64,000 bases of DNA from Paraburkholderia fungorum (GCF_003610895.1 NZ_MCAS01000013.1:62001-126000), one strand, 5' to 3'. Positions 18,106 to 26,815 are shown, numbered from the stretch's first letter. Numbers and translations: made by a program. Notes: a model not told the origin generated them from the letters alone.

Positions 18106-18960
18106 TCACTCGCCCGTCTGCTTACCCCACTTCTGTGCGGCGGCGGTGAAGAGCTGGTTGATCTCATTGCCGCTGGCGGCCTCCTTCGTGTAGTTGAAGG
18201 TGCCGTGATCGCGCATTTCGTGCGCGGCGCGAAGCAATGCACCCAACGCCGCGCGCGCCAGCGAACCGCCCACGCTGACACGCCGCACACCCAGCGAACG
18301 CAGGTCGTCGAAACTAAGCAGCACGCCCTGCAGCCCCATCAGCACATTGACCGGCCGCTCAAGTGCGCCGACCACCGCGGCGATCTCTTCGCGCGTCTTG
18401 AGGCCGGGCGCGTAAAGCACGTCCGCCCCAGCCTCCTCGTAGGCCTGCAAACGCCGGATCGTATCGTCCAGATCGGGCCGGCCCACCAGATAGTTCTCAG
18501 CGCGCGCCGTCAGCGTAAATGGGAACGGCAAGGTGCGCGCCGCAACCACCGCCGCGCGCACGCGCTCTACAGCGGCTTCAAACGGGTAAACAGGTTCGTC
18601 GGCACGGCCCGTGGAATCCTCGATCGAACCGCCGACCACGCCCGCAGCCGCGGCCTGCCTGATCGTTTCGGCGCAATCTTCTGGGGCGTCGCCGAAACCA
18701 TTTTCCAGGTCGGCGCTGACGGGCAAATCCGTCGCCGTGGCGATTTCGGCGAGGTGCACCATCATCTGCGCGCGGCCAATGGCGTTATCCGGCAGGCCGC
18801 GCGAAAACGCATAGCCCGCGCTACTGGTGGCGAGCGCCTTGAAACCAGCCAGCGCGAGCAGCCGCGCGCTGCCGATGTCCCATGGATTCGGGATGATGAA
18901 GGCCTCGCCGGCCGCGTGATATGACTGGAATTGCCGTGCTTTTTCGATTTGCGTTGTCAT
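18106..18960 (-). CDS. Isocitrate lyase/PEP mutase-superfamily C-C or C-P lyase
   Basis: A 284-residue alpha/beta-barrel enzyme. Metal- and substrate-binding segments of the superfamily are present: SSAGYAFSRGLPD, PVSADLENGFGD and GGSIEDSTGR. The KKCGH catalytic-cysteine loop of true isocitrate lyases is absent, so it belongs to the broader PEP-mutase/oxaloacetate-hydrolase-like group and cleaves an unknown 2-oxo or hydroxy dicarboxylate. ATG 18960 (MTTQIEKARQF) follows GGGAC; the longer upstream frame (to 19023) is Arg-rich and unlikely. It is separated from tetR by about 160 nt and points the same way, with no sign that they form one operon. Confidence 0.85.
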   Translation of the reverse strand: MTTQIEKARQFQSYHAAGEAFIIPNPWDIGSARLLALAGFKALATSSAGYAFSRGLPDNAIGRAQMMVHLAEIATATDLPVSADLENGFGDAPEDCAETIRQAAAAGVVGGSIEDSTGRADEPVYPFEAAVERVRAAVVAARTLPFPFTLTARAENYLVGRPDLDDTIRRLQAYEEAGADVLYAPGLKTREEIAAVVGALERPVNVLMGLQGVLLSFDDLRSLGVRRVSVGGSLARAALGALLRAAHEMRDHGTFNYTKEAASGNEINQLFTAAAQKWGKQTGE

Positions 18961-19150
18961 TGACGGTCCCATCAAAAACGGCGCCCGGCGTGTCGCACCC
19001 ATGCGTGGCCGGATCGTCGTCATCCTGGTTAGATTACAAATGAGTTAAACGAACTGAACTGAAAGCGGCAGCCGGCGGCCGAAGATCCTACCCCTGCCCG
19101 CCGGCCCTGCATGCATCTCCAGCGCGCGAACCGCGGCACAAACCGCGTGC

Positions 19151-19576
19151 TCAGGTTTCGAGCTTCGCGTCCATCGTGATGGCGGCGTTGAGCACCTTGG
19201 ATACCGGGCAGCCCGCCTTGGCGTCCGCGGTGGCCTTTTCGAACGCGGCCTGGTCGCCGCCGGGGATTTTCACGGCCACATCGAGATGCACCGCGGTAAT
19301 CGAAAATCCGCCGCCGTCCTTGTCGAGCGTGACGGTTGCCGTGGTGCCGATACGTTCAGGCGTGATGCCGGCCTTGCCCAGTTCCGCCGACAGCGCCATC
19401 GAGAAGCAACCCGCGTGCGCGGCCGCAATCAGCTCTTCCGGATTCGTACCGATGCCGTCCGCGAAGCGTGTGGAAAACGAGTATTGGGTTTCCTTGAGAA
19501 CGCCGCTGTCGGTGGAAATCGAGCCTTTGCCGTTCTGCAGGCCGCCTTGCCAGACTGCTGATGCCTTGCGCTTCAT
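19151..19576 (-). CDS. OsmC-family organic hydroperoxide reductase
   Basis: A 141-residue OsmC/Ohr-fold thiol peroxidase that reduces organic hydroperoxides with lipoyl or related thiols. Both redox cysteines are present: one in AAHAGCFSMAL (about 57) and one in KAGCPVSKVL (about 122). The N-terminus MKRKASAVWQGGLQNGKGSIST and the TNPEELIAAAHAGCF signature mark the OsmC rather than Ohr branch. ATG 19576 is fixed by GGAG just upstream. Monocistronic by context. Confidence 0.92.
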   Translation of the reverse strand: MKRKASAVWQGGLQNGKGSISTDSGVLKETQYSFSTRFADGIGTNPEELIAAAHAGCFSMALSAELGKAGITPERIGTTATVTLDKDGGGFSITAVHLDVAVKIPGGDQAAFEKATADAKAGCPVSKVLNAAITMDAKLET

Positions 19577-19956
19577 TGCTCTCTCCTGTTTGTGCCCTGC
19601 TTCGTGCCGCTCCGCAACCCTACGTGATGCCGCCCGCAACGGTCCAGCCCGGATTCTCGTGGTGTCGGCATCGGTCGCGAGTCGCCCGGGAAGACTTCCT
19701 TTGGGGGCGTGCCGCGCGGCGCAAAAGGCGCGGGCGTGGACCGAACTTCATCATAGGCGCTTCCGTGTGCCAGTGTCGTGACGACGCCAGCTTACGGTTC
19801 GCGGTCGCGGTTCGCGGTTCGCGGTTCGCGGATTGCGGATTGCGGATTGCGGATTGCGGAGGACATTGGAAGGCACAGCGCCGCCGCGGCGAAGATCGCG
19901 GCGGCGGCGCCTTGAGGCGGAAACGTCGGGATACGGGGTGAAAAGCGCTGCAGACG
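19577..19956. other. Intergenic region with heptamer repeats and a GC-rich stem
   Basis: No gene is supported. The region holds the OsmC promoter side, a tandem heptamer array (19795-19860) and, at about 19881-19915, a very GC-rich inverted repeat (GCGCCGCCGCG pairing with CGCGGCGGC...GCGC) close to the stop of the CMD-family gene. The stem could act in 3'-end formation of that minus-strand operon, but no T-tract is present. Confidence 0.5.
19795..19860. repeat. Tandem 7-bp repeat in two sub-families
   Basis: Four CGGTTCG units, one shortened to CGGTCG, run from 19795 to 19828. Four CGGATTG units follow from 19829 to 19856, then a partial CGGA. The switch between two unit types in one register suggests slipped-strand expansion from two seeds. 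It is intergenic, so unit number could vary between strains without frameshift consequences. Confidence 0.9.
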
Positions 19957-20511
19957 CTACTCGGCGAACGGCAATCGCTCCTGCCCCACGGCCCGCATGT
20001 CGAACACGTTCAGCGTCATTGCCACCAAAGCATAGTAGCCGAGCAAACCGACCAGGTTGATTACCACCTGATGGCCAAAGCGCGCGATCGCCTGTGCGTA
20101 AGTGGCGTCCGAGACGCGCTTCGTGTCGTAGAGTTCGCTCGCGAAGTCGTGAATCAAGGCATCGTCGGCATCGGCGAAAGACGGCCGATGCCCCTGGCGG
20201 ATCGTCTCGGCATCCGCTTCGGCCACGCCCGCTTCGAGAGCGATCGGATAGTGGATGTACCACTCGGCCTGCGCCTGCCACCGTGCCGCGGTCACCAGAA
20301 TCGCCAGCTCCGAGAGGCGCAGCGGCAAGCCGGTGCGATAGCGGCAGAACGCGCCGAGCCGTTGCGCCTGCTGCGCCAACTCCGGACTATGAATCCAGCC
20401 GAGAAACGGCCCGTTCAGATTGCCGCGCGGACCCGACAGGATTTCGTCGAGCACGGCCTTCTGTTCGGGCGTGGCATCGGACAGTTCGAAGTGAGGCAAA
20501 CGCTCGGTCAT
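19957..20511 (-). CDS. Carboxymuconolactone-decarboxylase (CMD/AhpD)-family protein
   Basis: A 184-residue all-helical protein of the CMD superfamily. The pattern LPLRLSELAILVTAARWQAQAEWYIHYPIALEAGV (about 62-97) is the family core. The CxxC of AhpD is absent: a Trp-Gln-Ala-Gln segment with catalytic-type Glu and His takes its place, as in the gamma-carboxymuconolactone decarboxylase-like branch. ATG 20511 begins MTERLPHFELSD; the upstream frame is not plausible. It is the last gene of the RpiR-controlled operon, 28 nt behind the aminotransferase stop. Its reaction is unknown. Confidence 0.82.
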   Translation of the reverse strand: MTERLPHFELSDATPEQKAVLDEILSGPRGNLNGPFLGWIHSPELAQQAQRLGAFCRYRTGLPLRLSELAILVTAARWQAQAEWYIHYPIALEAGVAEADAETIRQGHRPSFADADDALIHDFASELYDTKRVSDATYAQAIARFGHQVVINLVGLLGYYALVAMTLNVFDMRAVGQERLPFAE

Positions 20512-20539
20512 CGCAAATCTCGCAGGAATGGAAAGGGTG

Positions 20540-21868
20540 TCAGATGGCGCCCAGCGCGCCTTCAATCGCATCGGTCAGACGGTTGACGATCTCGTCGATG
20601 TCGCGCGCGGTGCAGATAAACGGCGGCGCCAGCAGCACATGATCGCCGATCTTGCCGTCGACCGTGCCGCCCATCGGATACACCATCAACCCGCGCGCGA
20701 AAGCCTCGCGCCGGATCGCGGCGTGCAGTTTGAGCGTGGCGTCGAACGGGGCCTTGGTGGCGCGGTCCTGCACCAGTTCCACACCGACGAAGAGGCCCCG
20801 CCCGCGAACGTCGCCGATATGCGGATGCTGCGCGTAGTGCTCGCGCAGCCGGCCACGCAACTGCTCGCCACGCGCCTGTACGTTCGGCAGCAGCCGGTCG
20901 TCCGCGATCACACGCTGCACTTCGAGCGCCGCAGCACAAGCGGTGGCATGGCCGATATACGTATGTCCGTGCTGAAAGAAGCCCGAGCCGCCGACGATTG
21001 CCTGGTAAATCCGGTCGCTGACCAGCGTCGCGCCGATCGGCTGATAGCCGGCGCCGAGCCCCTTGGCGATGGTCAGGATATCCGGCGCGACGCCGTCTTC
21101 CTCGCAGGCATACAGGAAGCCCGTGCGGCCCATGCCGGACATGATTTCGTCGAGAATCAGCAGCACGCCGTAGCGATCGCACACCGCGCGGATCTTGCGG
21201 AAATACTCGCGCACCGGCGGCACGGCGCCGGCCGTCGCGCCCACTACCGTTTCGGCGACGAATGCAGCCACCGTGTCGGCGCCGAGTTCAAGAATCTTCT
21301 GTTCGAGTTCATCCGCGAGACGCTGCGCGAACTGCTCTTCGGTTTCATCGGCATGCTGTTCGCGATAGGCGTAACACGGGCTTACGTGATGCGCCTCGAT
21401 CAGGATCGGCAGAAATGGCTCGCGCCGCCACGCATTGCCGCCGATCGCGAGCGCCCCCAGCGTATTGCCGTGATAGCTCTGGCGCCGCGCGATGAAGTGA
21501 CGGCGCTGCAATTCGCCCTTCTCGACGAAGTACTGCCGTGCCAGCTTCAGCGTGGCCTCAATCGCTTCCGAGCCGCCCGACACGAAGTACACGTGTTCGA
21601 GCCCTTGCGGCGCGCTCGCCACCAGACGGTCGGCGAGTTCTTCCGCAACCTGGGTCGTGAAGAACGACGTGTGCGCATACGGTAATTGCTGCGCCTGACG
21701 CTTGATCGCGTCGATCACGCGCTGATTGCTATGACCGAGGCACGAGACGGCTGCGCCGCCCGAGGCGTCGATATAGCGCTTGCCGGTGGAATCGATGATT
21801 TCGATGCCGTCGCCGGCAACAGCCGCAGGCAGAGACTGCTTCGGCGAGCGATGGAATACGGTGGACAT
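20540..21868 (-). CDS. Class III PLP-dependent aminotransferase
   Basis: A 442-residue fold-type I aminotransferase of the omega/beta-amino-acid (class III) group. The PLP lysine is in TIAKGLGAGYQPIGA, preceded by the Asp of LLILDEIMSGMGRTG; the phosphate-binding SGGSEAIEATLK and the substrate-side SYHGNTLGA motifs are also intact. ATG 21868 follows AAGGAAAAGGAAACC. It is the middle gene of a three-gene unit with the C45 hydrolase (33 nt apart) and the CMD-family protein. The pairing with an amide hydrolase suggests that an amine or beta-amino acid released by the hydrolase is transaminated. That is inference, and no substrate can be named. Confidence 0.9.
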   Translation of the reverse strand: MSTVFHRSPKQSLPAAVAGDGIEIIDSTGKRYIDASGGAAVSCLGHSNQRVIDAIKRQAQQLPYAHTSFFTTQVAEELADRLVASAPQGLEHVYFVSGGSEAIEATLKLARQYFVEKGELQRRHFIARRQSYHGNTLGALAIGGNAWRREPFLPILIEAHHVSPCYAYREQHADETEEQFAQRLADELEQKILELGADTVAAFVAETVVGATAGAVPPVREYFRKIRAVCDRYGVLLILDEIMSGMGRTGFLYACEEDGVAPDILTIAKGLGAGYQPIGATLVSDRIYQAIVGGSGFFQHGHTYIGHATACAAALEVQRVIADDRLLPNVQARGEQLRGRLREHYAQHPHIGDVRGRGLFVGVELVQDRATKAPFDATLKLHAAIRREAFARGLMVYPMGGTVDGKIGDHVLLAPPFICTARDIDEIVNRLTDAIEGALGAI

Positions 21869-21901
21869 GGTTTCCTTTTCCTTTGTATTGGCGACGGCCG
21901 C

Positions 21902-22957
21902 TCAGGCGCGAGGCTGCGCAGGCAGCTCACGTGCGATGACCGTATCGAATGCGCATTGACCCTGTCGATAAACTTTCATCGATACGCTGTCGCTGCCGAT
22001 GTCGAACAGCGCCGTGGCAAGCGTGTTTTCGTCGTCGGGATCGAGCGGGTCGTCGCGGTAGATCGGCAAGCCCTCGGGTGCGCGATCCTGCAACACGCCG
22101 AGCAAGGCGGCCTGATTGGTTGGCGCGGAGCGCGTGCTCAACAGGTGTTCGACGCGAGCCTGCCTGTCACGCGAAGAATCCGTGACGATTTGCGCCTCGG
22201 CTTCGCAACCCGGATGAATCAGATGATTGGCATGGCCTGCGATAGTGGCTACCGTCTGCACGGAGCATCGCCGCGCGCTGGCTTCTACGCTCAGAAGACG
22301 CTCGTCGCCCGCACCGCCGAGCGTGTGATGAAAACCGCTCGCAGCCGGTGTGTCGCGCAGAATGCGCAGCGCCTCATCGAGCGAAGCCGCATCGAGCACC
22401 GCGCGCGCGAGAATCATTCGCGGCACGCCAATTGCGGGTACGCGAATCCGCAGATTGTTGATGGCTTGCACGAGACCAGCGCGGGTGGCCGCGAAGGTAT
22501 GCCCCGGCAACGATCCTGGGTAGTAGAAGCTCACGAAGCCGGGCTTGCCGGCCGGGTGAACCTCGACTAGCGCGCAACGCTCGCGCAGAAACGGATCGCC
22601 GTCTTCATTGTGGGCAATGAAACGCGCATCGCCTTCTACGGCGGCCAACGTCGTGCAGCCGTCCGGCGCGTTGTGAATCAACTCGCCGCGGCAATTCCAC
22701 AGAAAGAGGTCTTCCACCGCCCAACCGAGTCCTGCCGCCATGCCGTCGAGCTCGCTCAGCAAGGCCGGAAAATGCGCCCGGGCTGCATCGCGCAGTTGCT
22801 GCACGAACGGCTTTCCGCGCCAGCGCCGGACCGCCCGCCACGCAATGCTTTGCTCCATGTATTCGGTGAATACCGGTCTCGCGAGTTCGCCCAGCCGGTA
22901 GCCGATGTCATACGGCTCACCGCTCACCTGAAAGAGACTCAATTCCTGCTTCGACAT
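21902..22957 (-). CDS. C45-type (acyl-CoA:6-APA acyltransferase-like) Ntn hydrolase
   Basis: A 351-residue Ntn-hydrolase of the peptidase C45/penicillin acyltransferase family, which form or break linear amide bonds. The probable nucleophile is Cys about residue 101 in NAPDGCTTLAAV. It becomes N-terminal after self-cleavage at the Gly-Cys bond, as in this family. The motifs FIAHNEDGDP and FYYPGSLPGHTFA follow as expected. ATG 22957 opens MSKQELSLFQVSGEPYDIGYRLGEL. A palindromic operator lies 47 nt upstream, and the same motif precedes rpiR. The first gene of the operon with the aminotransferase and CMD protein, so probably the entry enzyme of a small catabolic route. Confidence 0.85.
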   Translation of the reverse strand: MSKQELSLFQVSGEPYDIGYRLGELARPVFTEYMEQSIAWRAVRRWRGKPFVQQLRDAARAHFPALLSELDGMAAGLGWAVEDLFLWNCRGELIHNAPDGCTTLAAVEGDARFIAHNEDGDPFLRERCALVEVHPAGKPGFVSFYYPGSLPGHTFAATRAGLVQAINNLRIRVPAIGVPRMILARAVLDAASLDEALRILRDTPAASGFHHTLGGAGDERLLSVEASARRCSVQTVATIAGHANHLIHPGCEAEAQIVTDSSRDRQARVEHLLSTRSAPTNQAALLGVLQDRAPEGLPIYRDDPLDPDDENTLATALFDIGSDSVSMKVYRQGQCAFDTVIARELPAQPRA

Positions 22958-23003
22958 CACGGCTCGCACCCATTCAACAATCGGTACGCATTTATACTTC
23001 CAA

Positions 23004-23017
23004 ACAACATTTGTTGT
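23004..23017 (-). promoter_or_regulatory. RpiR operator ahead of the C45 operon
   Basis: ACAACA-TT-TGTTGT is a perfect 6-bp inverted repeat with a 2-bp centre, 47 nt upstream of the C45 hydrolase start. Its minus-strand form (ACAACAAATGTT core) recurs exactly upstream of the rpiR gene at 23982-23993, which points to the adjacent MurR/RpiR-type protein as the binder. Confidence 0.7.
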
Positions 23018-23094
23018 CAAACGGTGTGACGATGAACCAAACGCAGCGGCGCTGCGCAACGCGCCGGCTACCTGTCTGACTCAGACGACGAATC

Positions 23095-23949
23095 TCAAGG
23101 CACGTAGGCGCCCTTGTCATGCAGCGATTGCTCGGCAATGCCGAGTTGTTCGACCGCGCCTGCCCCTTCCAGCGCGAGCAGGTGCGCGACCAGCGATTCG
23201 GAAATCGCCGTGGCCGCCACCAGCGAAGGAAAGAACGACGGGCTTTCGTGCGAAAAGATCAGCACCTTGTCGGCGTTCAACGCGATCGGCGAGACCGCGC
23301 TGTCCGTGATCGCGATCAGCTTGCTGCCCTTTTCCAGCGCGGCCTCGGCTACGCGCGCCGCTTCGACAGAATACGGCGCGAAACTGATGACGATGGTGGC
23401 GCTGTCTCGCTCCACCGTGCGCAGTTGCATCTCGAGCGTGCCGGCTTCGCCGTTGAGCAGCGACACCGACGGGCGGAACAGGCGGTAGCCATAGACGAGG
23501 CCAAACGCCACGGCATAACAGGAGCGAAAGCCCGCAACATGCACATGCGGCGCACGCCGCAGCACACGTGCCGCTTCCACGATCACGCGCCCGTTATGCG
23601 CCGCGGTGACTTCAAGATTGTGTTGTTGCGCGACCAGCAGGTCGTTGGCGAGCGCATCTTTCGATTTGACGAGCGAGCGCGCGCGGCTCGTGAGCGGCTC
23701 GGGCCGCGTGCGCACGCGCGCGACGAACAGGTTGCGCAATTCGTTCCAGCCGGGAAAACCCAACTGTTGCGACAGGCGCACCAGCGAGGCCGGTTGCACT
23801 TGCGCCCGCTCGGCCACTTTGCGCATTGACGAGACCGCGACTTCGTCGGGATGGTCGAGCAGGAACGCTGCGCCCATCTGGAACTGCGGACTCAGTTCGG
23901 AGAAGCGCGCCCGGATCAGGGCGGCAAGCTGGTCAAAACTGTCTGGCAT
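23095..23949 (-). CDS. MurR/RpiR-family regulator (HTH-SIS)
   Basis: A 284-residue regulator. The N-terminal HTH-6 domain (about 1-77) contains VSSMRKVAERAQVQPASLVRLSQQLGFPGWNELRNLF. The C-terminal SIS domain (about 115-270) senses a phosphosugar or other small ligand, with the segments VHVAGFRSCYAVAFGLVY and IVISFAPYSVEAARVAEAAL. ATG 23949 (MPDSFDQLAALI) is preferred over the upstream start. It precedes the C45/aminotransferase/CMD operon on the same strand, separated by a promoter gap that carries its presumed operator. Regulators of this branch often control amino-acid or amine catabolism rather than sugars. Confidence 0.9.
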   Translation of the reverse strand: MPDSFDQLAALIRARFSELSPQFQMGAAFLLDHPDEVAVSSMRKVAERAQVQPASLVRLSQQLGFPGWNELRNLFVARVRTRPEPLTSRARSLVKSKDALANDLLVAQQHNLEVTAAHNGRVIVEAARVLRRAPHVHVAGFRSCYAVAFGLVYGYRLFRPSVSLLNGEAGTLEMQLRTVERDSATIVISFAPYSVEAARVAEAALEKGSKLIAITDSAVSPIALNADKVLIFSHESPSFFPSLVAATAISESLVAHLLALEGAGAVEQLGIAEQSLHDKGAYVP

Positions 23950-23981
23950 GCGATGGTCCGGGTGAACGGCCGATAAGGATG

Positions 23982-23995
23982 ACAACAAATGTTAC
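23982..23995 (+). promoter_or_regulatory. RpiR operator upstream of rpiR (autoregulatory)
   Basis: ACAACAAATGTTAC at 32-46 nt upstream of the rpiR start. Its first 12 bases equal the reverse complement of the palindrome at 23004-23017; the last two differ, making the right half-site imperfect. A weaker site ahead of the regulator and a perfect one ahead of the target operon is a common arrangement. Confidence 0.6.
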
Positions 23996-24059
23996 CACCC
24001 GGTGCCTCGCAGCCAACAGAACTTCCAGCGTGCGCCTCATGCCCCGCCAAGGCGCGGAT

Positions 24060-26339
24060 TTAAAGAAGCGCGACCACCCGCACGTCGCCCTGCTCGGCCG
24101 ACGCGACCACTTTGTCGCCGATGCGCCGGAACGTGATCGACACGGACGAGTCGCCCACCTTCAGATCGCCGACTTCGAGCCAGTCGATGCCCTCGGGCAG
24201 CATGGGCTGTTCGATCACGACTTCGCGCCGCTCGGCATCGATCGTGATGCCCAAACAGGCTTCGAGCATCATGAACGGCGAACCCGCCGCCCATGCTTGC
24301 GGCAGACAGGCGACCGGATAGGCGGTAGGCGGCTCGCCGCGCCGCCGCGGGAAACCGCAGAACAGCTCGGGCAGGCGCATGTCGAAATTGACCGCCGCCT
24401 GGAATAACGCCTGCAGCAACCGCACGGCCGCCGCCTTGCCGCCATAGTGCGACAGGCCACGTGCACAGAGCGCGTTGTCATGCGGCCAGACCGAGCCGTT
24501 GTGGTACGCCATGGGGTTGAAGCGCGCCTGGCTCGCGGCCAGCGTACGCACGCCCCAGCCGGTGTGGAACAGCGTGGAGTCGAGCGCGCGCACCACCGCT
24601 TCGCCACGCTCGCGCGAGGGCAGACCGAAGGCCAGCAGGTGGCCCGCATTCGACGCCATGACGCGGCACAGTTCGCCGTGGCCGTCGAGCGCGATGCCAT
24701 AGAAGCCGGACTCTTCCATCCAGTACTTTTCTTCGACGCACTGACGGATTTTCTTCGCGCGCTCGCTGTACTGCTTTGCCTGATCGTGCAGGCCGCGCAG
24801 CTTGGCGAAGTGAGCCATCGTGTCGAACGCGGCGCTCGCATAGGCCTGCACTTCGACGAGCGCGACCGGACCGTCGGGGAAACGGCCGTCGGCGTGGAAG
24901 ACCGAATCGTGGCTGTCTTTCCAGCCCTGGTTGGCGAGGCCGCCATCGGACTCGCGCTGATAGTCCAGCAGACCATAGCGGTTCTTGTCGCACACGCCCG
25001 CCACCCATTGCGCCGCACGTTCCAGCGCCGGCCACAACTCGTCGATCAGCGCGAGGTCATTCGTGCGGGCCGCATAGGCGCCGGCCAGCACGATGAACAG
25101 CGGCGTCGTGTCGACGCCGCCGTAGTACAGCGCGAACGGCACTTCGCCGGTGGCGGCCATTTCGCCCTTGCGCATCTCGTGCATGATCTTGCCGGGCGCG
25201 GCGTCGCGAAACGGCGAATTCTCGCGCGCCTGATGTTCGGCGAGAAAACGCAGCACGCCTGCGGCGAGAGTCGGTTGCAGCCACAGCGTCTGCAACGACG
25301 TGATGACGGCGTCGCGCCCGAACGGCGTGGAGAACCACGGGATGCCTGCGTAGGGGTACGGCCCCGTGGCGAGATCGGTCGTCAGCAGACCGAGGTCGGC
25401 CAGCGACCGGTCGATCCACGCGTTGAACAGCGGATTGCTCGAACGCACGCGCGCCGTGACGCGGCGCCGTTCCCGCATCACCAGGTGGGCGTCGACGAGA
25501 GCCGCGCGCACCGCAGCGCGCCCGACGCGCGGGCGCTCCGCGTCGATTTGCGACAGATGGGCTTCACTCACTGCGTGCGTGGGTTGTGCGACGCCCGCGG
25601 CCGGCTTGTCGGCCTGCGGAACTACCTGCACCGAGACAGACAGATAAATCGACACGCACGCTTGCGCCGGCAGTTTCACGGTGTAATCCGCGCGATCGGC
25701 GAAGAGCTTGTCCGGTTCCGGCGAGAAGGCGATCTGCACATTGCGCGCCACGTCATCGAGACCGATATAACCGAGCAGCACCTCGCGGTTCTCGACACGC
25801 GCGGGTTCGACACGGCCCTGTTTGTCGCGCTTGAGCCCGCGAACTTCGAACATGTCACGGAAATCGCTGGCAAAGGAAATCGACAGCGGCACGACTGCAT
25901 CGCTCGTGCCGTAGTTGGTGAGTTCAATGGCTTCGTTGAGCACGGTGCCCGAGAGCACGCGCACCCGTTCGACGTGGATCACGCCTTCCGGCGTGCTGTC
26001 GCCGCCGAGCGGCGGCAGCGGGCGATTGGTCAGATGCGCGGTGAACGACGTGTTGTCGCTGCTGACGCTGCCTGACAGCAGCGACGGCGCGCGGCCGCCG
26101 AAGGTGAGGCGCAGTGCGGAGAGAACGCGGGTGTCGTTGACGAACAGGCCGTCGTCATGGCCGGTGATATCGCCGAGGGGGTCGTTGACGATGAAGGTGT
26201 CGCCAGACTTCAGCACATGCTGGGTCGCGCTCGCGACGTTGAGATTTTCCGTCGGAATGAATGCGCCGTCCGGCTCGGGTTCGTGGTGATCGATTCCACC
26301 CGAGTGGGACAGGCCGCCGAGGGCTTCTGGCTGCTGCAT
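24060..26339 (-). CDS. Amylo-alpha-1,6-glucosidase-like (glycogen debranching) protein
   Basis: A 759-residue protein of the bacterial debranching-enzyme-like group. The N-terminal beta-rich domain (about 30-250: KSGDTFIVNDPLGDITGHDDGLFVNDTRVLSALRL) is the GDE_N_bis type. The C-terminal (alpha/alpha)6 barrel (about 290-720) carries YPYAGIPWFSTPFGRDAVITSLQTLW, with the Asp of GRD, and WKDSHDSVFHADGRFPDGPVALVEVQAY and YHNGSVWPHDNALCARGL as the acid regions seen in GH15/GH63-like glucosidases. It acts on glycogen or a related alpha-glucan or glucosyl osmolyte. ATG 26339 has GGAG 11 nt upstream. No other glycogen genes are nearby, so the pathway is not settled. Confidence 0.85.
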   Translation of the reverse strand: MQQPEALGGLSHSGGIDHHEPEPDGAFIPTENLNVASATQHVLKSGDTFIVNDPLGDITGHDDGLFVNDTRVLSALRLTFGGRAPSLLSGSVSSDNTSFTAHLTNRPLPPLGGDSTPEGVIHVERVRVLSGTVLNEAIELTNYGTSDAVVPLSISFASDFRDMFEVRGLKRDKQGRVEPARVENREVLLGYIGLDDVARNVQIAFSPEPDKLFADRADYTVKLPAQACVSIYLSVSVQVVPQADKPAAGVAQPTHAVSEAHLSQIDAERPRVGRAAVRAALVDAHLVMRERRRVTARVRSSNPLFNAWIDRSLADLGLLTTDLATGPYPYAGIPWFSTPFGRDAVITSLQTLWLQPTLAAGVLRFLAEHQARENSPFRDAAPGKIMHEMRKGEMAATGEVPFALYYGGVDTTPLFIVLAGAYAARTNDLALIDELWPALERAAQWVAGVCDKNRYGLLDYQRESDGGLANQGWKDSHDSVFHADGRFPDGPVALVEVQAYASAAFDTMAHFAKLRGLHDQAKQYSERAKKIRQCVEEKYWMEESGFYGIALDGHGELCRVMASNAGHLLAFGLPSRERGEAVVRALDSTLFHTGWGVRTLAASQARFNPMAYHNGSVWPHDNALCARGLSHYGGKAAAVRLLQALFQAAVNFDMRLPELFCGFPRRRGEPPTAYPVACLPQAWAAGSPFMMLEACLGITIDAERREVVIEQPMLPEGIDWLEVGDLKVGDSSVSITFRRIGDKVVASAEQGDVRVVALL

Positions 26340-26521
26340 CAGGGTCGCTCCTGTGATGTTCGCTTTCGTGGTTCGGCTGGCAGCCGGGGCTGCGCGGTCG
26401 TTTCCGATTGTAGAAGGTCTGCACGCGTCAGACGAACTTATCACATGGGAGTTTCGGGTTTGGGGTTTTTGTTTTCCCTGCGGGAGGGGATGCTTGGTGT
26501 TTTGGTTGTTTGGTTGCCTGC

Positions 26522-26660
26522 GGCGTTGGGGTTTTCTTGGTTTGTTCGTGGTCTGTTCTGTCTGTACGCCTGCGGCGTTGGCCTTTCCTGGTTTTGTTCG
26601 TGGTCTTTTCTGTCTGTGCGCCCGCGGCGTTGGCCTTTCCTGGTTTTGTTAGTGGTCTAT
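26522..26660. repeat. 52-bp tandem repeat, about 2.7 units
   Basis: Units start at 26522, 26574 and 26626, each beginning GGCGTTGG and running through TTTGTTCGTGGTCT to GCC(T/C)GC. The last unit merges into the left end of the dispersed element at 26632, and the element's own terminal sequence (GGCCTTTCCTGGTTTTGTT) is the repeated core. The tandem array therefore looks like reiterated duplication of the element's end. Confidence 0.85.
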
Positions 26661-26815
26661 TGGTGTTGCCCCTGTGCGGGGCGGCACTTACTTTCTTTGC
26701 CGCCGCAAAGAAAGATAAGCAAAGAAAGCGGCTCACACCGCCAGCTCATAAGCGGGTCCCCCGCGCAGCTACGGTAGTGGTGCATCTGGAATCCGTGTTC
26801 TCGCACACTTCGCGT
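26632..26815 (-). repeat. Dispersed hairpin element, copy 1
   Basis: A 184-bp element whose reverse complement matches copy 2 (27243-27426) with roughly ten differences, and copy 3 near 47417-47603. Inside is a hairpin (CTTTCTTTGC / GCAAAGAAAG with a CGCC loop at about 26690-26713), plus a GCCCC/GGGGC stem and a GCGG/CCGC stem. The orientation is opposite to copies 2 and 3, so copies 1 and 2 form a long inverted repeat. I cannot name a database family. Confidence 0.85.

Noticed and set aside
24447..26075. 542-residue open frame antisense to the glucosidase
   Set aside because: Low-complexity Arg/His/Ala composition, no family resemblance.
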